Part shown: positions 59,573-64,000 of the stretch, in pieces
Layout: each line of letters begins with the position of its first letter
Numbering within the stretch: the first letter of the stretch is position 1
Assembly: GCF_001885905.1 (NCBI RefSeq)
Contig: NZ_JXKM01000003.1
Location: 108,186 to 172,185, forward strand
Reading direction: 5' to 3'
DNA: 64,000 bases
Source: Enterococcus devriesei
GTDB taxonomy: Bacteria; Bacillota; Bacilli; Lactobacillales; Enterococcaceae
Program-made: the position numbers and the translations under genes
Notes under the pieces: generated by a model
The model's input: only the letters and a program-made list of their open reading frames with translations
What the model was told of the DNA's origin: nothing
Database searches by the model: none

Positions 59573-60145
59573 ATGACTAAAATTAAAACGTCTCAAGAAA
59601 GAACACCCCAAGAAAGATTGCAGGAAGAACAAGAACACAAGGAACATGTCCATCATACAAAAATTAATGCAGCGGCCATTTCGGATCATCTTTTAGGGAA
59701 CATGCATACTTTACATGTGAAATTGCACCAATATCACTGGTATGTAAATGGCGCTAATTTCTTCACCCTGCATGAAAAATTTGAAGAATTGTATAATCAA
59801 AACGAAGAATGGTTCGACAAACTAGCAGAACGCTTGATTACTTCCGGTCATAAACCGGCTTCAACCACCGCTGAATTTGAAAAATATTCCATGCTTTCAG
59901 AAGATGCCATCAATAAATATGCTAAAGCAGAAGACATGGTTGAAAATATTATCGAAGATTTCAGAAGTACCCGTGAATTAACGATTCGTGTTATTCGTTT
60001 AGTACAAGATGAGGGTGACGATGCTTTAGAAGATACACTGATTGCTTTTAAAAATGACTTAGATAAAAACATTTGGATGTTGCAAGCGTTCATTGGCAAA
60101 GAGGCATTGGAAGATGACGATGCGTTTGATGAGGATGAAGATTAG
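59573..60145 (+). CDS. dps: Dps-like ferritin
   Basis: A 190-residue DNA-protection/iron-storage protein of the Dps family, which oxidises Fe(II) with peroxide and stores it in a 12-mer. The family core is clear: LHQYHWYVNGANFFTLHEKFEELYNQ, then WFDKLAERL, with the inter-subunit ferroxidase His and acidic residues. It has a ~30-residue charged N-terminal extension and an acidic C-terminus (DEDED). TAGGAGG precedes the ATG. The FLP-type promoter site upstream links it to the regulator encoded next. Confidence 0.93.
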   Translation: MTKIKTSQERTPQERLQEEQEHKEHVHHTKINAAAISDHLLGNMHTLHVKLHQYHWYVNGANFFTLHEKFEELYNQNEEWFDKLAERLITSGHKPASTTAEFEKYSMLSEDAINKYAKAEDMVENIIEDFRSTRELTIRVIRLVQDEGDDALEDTLIAFKNDLDKNIWMLQAFIGKEALEDDDAFDEDED

Positions 60146-60180
60146 GTTTTTCGTAAACATACATTTAGAAATTAAATATT

Positions 60181-60217
60181 TTGGGGTTGGGACTCTTTCC
60201 AGCTCCTATTTTTTTTG
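60181..60217 (+). terminator. Terminator after dps
   Basis: GGTTGGGA and TTCCAGCTCC form a weak stem followed by eight T. The words GGTTGGGAC and CCAGCTCC also occur in repeat family A, so it may be a truncated family A copy acting as a terminator. Confidence 0.6.
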
Positions 60218-60235
60218 CCGTTAAAAAAACTTTTC

Positions 60236-60249
60236 TTGATGAGTGTCAA
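60236..60249. promoter_or_regulatory. FNR/FLP-type site and promoter of the regulator gene
   Basis: TTGATGAGTGTCAA, with TATACT at 60271-60276, about 28.5 bases after the site centre. The region around it is nearly identical to that upstream of dps, so the promoter looks duplicated. Autoregulation is predicted. Confidence 0.8.
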
Positions 60250-60329
60250 TTTTTTTGAGCTAGGGGCCTTTATACTAAATATAGGAAAGTTAAAAAAAGG
60301 ACAGTAAACTGATAAAGGGGAAGAACGAA

Positions 60330-61037
60330 TTGACTCAATACACCCAACCACATGCAGCAGGAGACCACTCAGCTTGTATCCGCTTAGTCCCGATATTCAA
60401 TCATTTGGAGGAAAGCTCGATGGATCGCATCGCTGGAAAAGCTAACACGAAGAACTATCAAAAAGGGGAGTTTCTGTTTCGCTCGCAAGAAAAAGATGAT
60501 GCCTTGTATATTGTGAATCGCGGAAAAGTCCGCATCTATCGCTTGTCTGATTCTGGCAAAGAGCAACTAGTGCGTATTTTGAATCCGGGTGACTTTACGG
60601 GAGAATGGACGTTGTTCAATCCTGATGCTGTGCACGAGGAATACGCAGAAGCTACTCGAGATACGTCTGTCTGCATGATTCAACAACAGGATGTACAAGA
60701 GTTTCTAAAAGAGTATCCTGCAATTTCGTTAAAGCTGCTAGGAGAGATGTCGCAGCGGTTAGAAAGATCCGCACGTCAAACCGCACAAGTAGCCGTGGAG
60801 AGTGTCATTACCCGTTTAGTTTTGTTTTTGGCAGAAAATGTGGAACCTGAAATGGGCAACTCTCCCACCATCACCCTGCCGATGGCAAAAAAGGACATTG
60901 CTTCCTATTTAGGAACGACACCTGAGACCATCAGTCGCAAATTTGGAGAATTGGAGAACGAGGGATTGATTCAACAGCTGTCTGGGAAAAGAATCAAGAT
61001 TCAGGATTTAGATGATTTATTGCTTTACAGCGAATAA
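60330..61037 (+). CDS. CRP/FNR family regulator, FLP-type
   Basis: A 235-residue CRP/FNR-type regulator: an N-terminal cyclic-nucleotide-like beta-roll (FLFRSQEKDDALYIVNRGKVRIYRL), a dimer helix, and a C-terminal HTH with recognition helix TTPETISRKF. E and SR in that helix are the residues by which FNR reads TTGAT. It lacks the four-cysteine Fe-S cluster of FNR but has C16 and C115, close to the disulfide pair (C5, C112) of Lactobacillus FLP, so a thiol redox switch is likely. Start codon is TTG after GGGGAAG. Four matching sites lie in this cluster. Confidence 0.88.
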   Translation: MTQYTQPHAAGDHSACIRLVPIFNHLEESSMDRIAGKANTKNYQKGEFLFRSQEKDDALYIVNRGKVRIYRLSDSGKEQLVRILNPGDFTGEWTLFNPDAVHEEYAEATRDTSVCMIQQQDVQEFLKEYPAISLKLLGEMSQRLERSARQTAQVAVESVITRLVLFLAENVEPEMGNSPTITLPMAKKDIASYLGTTPETISRKFGELENEGLIQQLSGKRIKIQDLDDLLLYSE

Positions 61038-61060
61038 TCGGACACACTTTTTTCTACACG

Positions 61061-61354
61061 GTGGTGTTCTGTCGCTCTTCATTAACAATGGGACAGAACT
61101 CAGTGCTTTTGCGTCAAGAAGAAGTCGCTTTGAGTTACGTTTTGTGGTACTCAGTGGGTCGGTTCTTCATTGAAGGTATGCGAACGAACAGTTTATGGAT
61201 TGGCGAGTGGATCCGCGTTTCGCAAGCCTTGTCTCTGGCCCTGTTTATTGGCGCGATTGTAGTATGGTTTATACGCAGACAAGATTATCCACCAATTTCT
61301 TATTATTCTAATGGCAATAAGGGGCAGAAAAAGACTATTAAGATGGTGAATTGA
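61061..61354 (+). pseudogene. lgt: C-terminal remnant of prolipoprotein diacylglyceryl transferase
   Basis: Of these 97 codons about 65 (LRQEEVALSYVLWYSVGRFF, IEGMRTNSLWIG, IRVSQALSL) match the C-terminal end of Lgt, an enzyme of ~270-280 residues. The first ~17 codons are unrelated, and no upstream Lgt sequence exists before the preceding stop. It lacks the catalytic part and cannot be active. Lgt-like genes near FNR-type regulators are seen in other lactic acid bacteria, so this is probably what is left of an ancestral operon member. Confidence 0.75.
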
Positions 61355-61381
61355 GCAAAAAGATAAAAAGAAGTGCCGAAC

Positions 61382-61395
61382 TTGATATGCGTCAA
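61382..61395. promoter_or_regulatory. FNR/FLP-type site and promoter of the chaperone gene
   Basis: TTGATATGCGTCAA, with TATATT at 61418-61423, 29.5 bases after the site centre. Confidence 0.78.
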
Positions 61396-61500
61396 TTTTC
61401 GTTTGCTAAAAGTGAGCTATATTACAGTTGTAAAGAGGAAAAGGCAGTGTTCATTAATCTGCTGCCGATAAAATAAAAACACATAAAGGAGATAGGAATT

Positions 61501-61734
61501 ATGGAAAAAGCTATATTGCAATTAGAAACGTTGTCTTGTCCAAGTTGTATGCAAAAAATTGAAGGTGCCGTGAAATCAGTTAACGGTGTTGATAAAGACA
61601 GCATTAAAGTATTATTCAACTCCAGCAAAGTCAAAACCAATTTTGATTCAGCTGTCACTTCGATTGAAGAGATTCAAAAAGCTATCGAAAACGTAGGCTA
61701 TCCGGTCCTTAAAGCAAAAGTCAAGGCCGCTTAA
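61501..61734 (+). CDS. CopZ-like heavy-metal-associated domain protein
   Basis: A 77-residue HMA-fold metallochaperone. The metal motif is CPSC at about 15-18 (LETLSCPSCMQKIEGAVKSV), in place of the GMTCxxC of classical CopZ, and the usual ending is present (IQKAIENVGYPV). Next to a P-type ATPase that lacks its own HMA domain, it probably delivers a metal ion to it. AAGGAGATAGG precedes the ATG, and a strong terminator follows. Confidence 0.9.
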   Translation: MEKAILQLETLSCPSCMQKIEGAVKSVNGVDKDSIKVLFNSSKVKTNFDSAVTSIEEIQKAIENVGYPVLKAKVKAA

Positions 61735-61750
61735 CAGATTAAATGAACTA

Positions 61751-61797
61751 GGCAATTCTGGAAGAAAAGCTATTTTTTCAGGATTGCTTTTTTTTGT
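61751..61797 (+). terminator. Terminator after the chaperone gene
   Basis: GCAATTCTG pairs with CAGGATTGC, with inner AAAAG/CTTTT-like pairing, followed by eight or more T. Confidence 0.85.
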
Positions 61798-61847
61798 TGT
61801 AATCCGATTCGAGGTGCTTAGAAACGATAAAAGAGAACTTTCTAAAC

Positions 61848-61861
61848 TTGATGTCAGTCAA
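61848..61861. promoter_or_regulatory. FNR/FLP-type site and promoter of the P-type ATPase gene
   Basis: TTGATGTCAGTCAA, with TATATT at 61884-61889, 29.5 bases after the site centre. Confidence 0.78.
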
Positions 61862-61932
61862 TTAATTACTTAGGTAATTATCTTATATTGTGTTTATCAA
61901 TAAGAGAGAAATTAAATTTGGAGGGAAAAAGC

Positions 61933-63795
61933 ATGCAACAATATATATTAAGCAAGAAAAATGTTATCACCGTCATCAGTGGATTGTTAATCGTACTCGG
62001 TTTCTTCAGTCACTTTGTTTTAGAAAACGTAGGACTTTCAGAGTGGTCTTTGATCATCGCCTCTGTCTTTGGGATTATGCCAATTGCCATTCAAGCGTTT
62101 CAAGCAATGAAAGTCAAAGTCATCAGTATTGATGTCTTAGTCAGTATTGCAGCGATTGGTGCGCTTTTTATTCAAAATTATGAAGAATCGGCTATTGTCA
62201 CGTTCTTATTCTTATTCGGACACTACTTGGAACAACGAACATTGAACCAAACGCGATCTGCTATCAAAGAATTGACTGAAATGGCACCCGAAAGCGCCTT
62301 GAAACAAATGGATAATGGCGAATTTGAAGAAGTAGAAGTGGATGATATAGATGAAGGGGATATCTTACTCGTTAAAACGGGTGCGAAAGTTCCAGTAGAT
62401 GGCATAGTCCTTACGGGTGAAGGGCATATCAATGAGGCTAGCATTACAGGTGAAGCTGTTCCGGTCAACAAGCAAGCTGATGCAGAAGTTTTTGCAGGAA
62501 CCATTTTAGAAAACGGAACGATTCAAATCAGAGCTGACCGAGTTGGTGAGGACACCACATTTGGAAAAATTATTGAACTCGTGGAAGAAGCACAAGATTC
62601 TAAATCCGAAGCGGAACGGTTCATTGATCGCTTTTCTAAATACTACACACCAGCTGTCTTGGTTCTGGCAATTGTTGTATGGGCGTTCAGTCAAAATATT
62701 GAGTTAGCAATCACCATCTTGGTTCTAGGTTGCCCAGGCGCATTAGTTATCGGAGTGCCTGTCTCAAACGTTGCTGGTATTGGGAATGGTGCTCGTAACG
62801 GTGTTCTTTTAAAAGGGAGTGAAGTCATTCAAGACTTCAGCAATGTGGATACAATTGTATTTGATAAGACAGGTACTTTAACTGTCGGAAACCCAACCGT
62901 TGCAGCGACTGAACTGTATGAAAAAGATTCTGCTGAAACGCTTGGCTATCTGGCCAGTGTGGAACGGGAATCAGATCATCCATTAGCAAAAGCGGTCTTA
63001 AATCAAATTGGAGAAACAAACTTTTATCCTGTTGAAGAAACTGAAGTCGTGAAAGGCGGCGGAATCGTTTCAAGTGTAGCTGGACATAGAGTGGCTGTTG
63101 GGAATGTTGCCTTGATGGAAAAAGAAAATGTCACTCTCAGCAAAAAAGTGCAAAAAGATGTCAAACGGTTTGAACAACAAGGGAACTCTCTCGTTTTGAC
63201 AGCGGTCGACGGTGAATTAAAAGTACTGATGGGCATTCGCGATCAAGTCCGTCCGGGTGTGAAAGCTAATTTGCAGGAATTAAAAGACTTGGGCGTGAAA
63301 AATCTAGTTGTTCTTTCAGGAGATAACCAAGGAACCGTTGATGTGGTCGCCGGCGAACTTGGTTTGACCGAAGCTCACGGCCACATGTTGCCGGAAGACA
63401 AATCGGCTTATATCGGAAAACTTCAACAACGTGGTCAAATTGTAGCCTTTGTTGGAGATGGCGTTAACGATAGTCCGTCCTTAGCTTTAGCAGACATTGG
63501 AATCGCAATGGGAAGCGGAACGGACGTAGCAATTGAAACATCCGATGTCGTTTTAATGAACTCGAACTTCAGCAACTTGCCTCACGCATTAGGATTAGTA
63601 AAAGCCACCGCAAATAATATGAAACAAAATATCGTGATTTCAGTTGGAGTAGTGTTGGTCTTGTTGACCAGCGTCTTCTTCAGCGAATGGATGAATATGT
63701 CTATCGGAATGTTGGTTCATGAAGGTAGTATCTTGGTGGTAATTTTCAATGGCATGAGATTAATGAAGTATAAGTTGAAAGGTCGAAAAGAATAA
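61933..63795 (+). CDS. Heavy-metal P1B-type ATPase with CPG motif
   Basis: A 620-residue metal-exporting P-type ATPase. It has the actuator TGEA (about 172-175), phosphorylation site DKTGT with D311, KGG and the HP motif (SDHPLAKA) of the nucleotide domain, and GDGVNDSPSLA. The transmembrane metal site reads CPG (267-269) instead of CPC or SPC, and the last membrane region has HEGS, as in P1B-4 proteins. There is no N-terminal HMA domain. Open frame extends upstream to 61888, but TTGGAGGG fits the ATG at 61933. The metal is uncertain; iron, zinc, cobalt or copper are possible. FLP site upstream. Confidence 0.92.
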   Translation: MQQYILSKKNVITVISGLLIVLGFFSHFVLENVGLSEWSLIIASVFGIMPIAIQAFQAMKVKVISIDVLVSIAAIGALFIQNYEESAIVTFLFLFGHYLEQRTLNQTRSAIKELTEMAPESALKQMDNGEFEEVEVDDIDEGDILLVKTGAKVPVDGIVLTGEGHINEASITGEAVPVNKQADAEVFAGTILENGTIQIRADRVGEDTTFGKIIELVEEAQDSKSEAERFIDRFSKYYTPAVLVLAIVVWAFSQNIELAITILVLGCPGALVIGVPVSNVAGIGNGARNGVLLKGSEVIQDFSNVDTIVFDKTGTLTVGNPTVAATELYEKDSAETLGYLASVERESDHPLAKAVLNQIGETNFYPVEETEVVKGGGIVSSVAGHRVAVGNVALMEKENVTLSKKVQKDVKRFEQQGNSLVLTAVDGELKVLMGIRDQVRPGVKANLQELKDLGVKNLVVLSGDNQGTVDVVAGELGLTEAHGHMLPEDKSAYIGKLQQRGQIVAFVGDGVNDSPSLALADIGIAMGSGTDVAIETSDVVLMNSNFSNLPHALGLVKATANNMKQNIVISVGVVLVLLTSVFFSEWMNMSIGMLVHEGSILVVIFNGMRLMKYKLKGRKE

Positions 63796-63883
63796 AAAGA
63801 AGTATCAGCACCTGCAGAGAAAGTAAAAATATCTTAAGAATAAATTAGAAGAGGTTGAGACAATAGTCCATCCTTGAAATGAC

Positions 63884-63928
63884 AAAAGCGGAAACTCAGA
63901 TTTTTAAATCTGGGATTTTCCGCTTTTT
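63884..63928 (+). terminator. Terminator after the P-type ATPase gene
   Basis: AAAAGCGGAAA pairs with TTTCCGCTTTT, with inner CAGATTT/AAATCTG pairing and a T-run. GAGGTTGAGACA just before it recalls the ends of repeat family A. Confidence 0.85.
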
Positions 63929-63990
63929 GAGTTCTTGAAAAAAAAAAATAAAAGTATAGAGTATGCTCTTTATAAAATGGGTATTCGGAC

Positions 63991-64000
63991 GGGGGGGGGG
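63991..64000. other. Terminal run of ten G
   Basis: The window ends in ten consecutive G after AT-rich sequence. Such a run is foreign to the base composition here and could be a sequencing or contig-end artefact. Confidence 0.5.

Noticed and set aside
61888..61932. Upstream start for the P-type ATPase
   Set aside because: It would begin at a GTG inside the -10 region of the promoter. The ATG at 61933 has a strong ribosome site.

Overview
The window looks like a chromosomal segment of a low-GC Gram-positive lactic acid bacterium, most likely an Enterococcus. The reasons are LPxTG-anchored pilins with a class C sortase, Mga/AtxA-type regulators, a PcsB-like secreted hydrolase with a CHAP domain, lactose/cellobiose PTS enzymes, a PTS-coupled dihydroxyacetone kinase, EfrEF/LmrCD-like ABC exporters and intergenic palindromic repeats of a kind known from enterococci. 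I cannot name the species. No rRNA, tRNA, CRISPR array or complete insertion sequence was found.

Layout: 0-4 kb holds a YadGH-like ABC exporter, truA and a coiled-coil protein. 4.2-11.4 kb is one minus-strand operon: a PRD/EII-type regulator, an M42 aminopeptidase, PTS EIIA, EIIB and EIIC, an M24 peptidase and a MalY-like C-S lyase. 11.8-13.3 kb is a stand-alone enolase behind what reads as a complete fluoride riboswitch (promoter, aptamer, terminator). 13.4-20.8 kb carries a TetR-controlled oxidoreductase, a DinB-like protein, a CoA-disulfide reductase-like protein, a C_GCAxxG protein and a UvrD-like helicase. 20.9-25.9 kb is the glycerol module: a PocR/AraC regulator divergent from gldA-dhaM-dhaK-dhaL, with a cre site upstream and a 3.5-copy, 150-bp tandem repeat between gldA and dhaM. 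26-32.3 kb holds an MFS exporter and a MarR-controlled heterodimeric ABC exporter.

32.9-54 kb is a surface and colonisation region: a CHAP-domain PcsB-like protein, an Mga-like regulator, a membrane metallopeptidase, an atypical winged-helix regulator, a 2025-residue LPxTG-type adhesin, a second Mga-like regulator, and a pilus operon (lectin-like tip protein, minor pilin, major pilin, class C sortase with an unusual C-terminal tail).

54.4-59.3 kb is a patchwork of small genes: a DUF2188 protein, a ComK-like protein, a DUF1659/DUF2922 cluster, and decaying toxin-like remnants. 59.4-63.8 kb is a redox and metal cluster: dps, an FLP/FNR-type regulator, an lgt remnant, a CopZ-like chaperone and a CPG-motif P-type ATPase. 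Four near-identical FNR-type sites each lie about 29 bp upstream of a -10 element, so the regulator probably activates the whole cluster. The window ends in a run of ten G, which may be an artefact.
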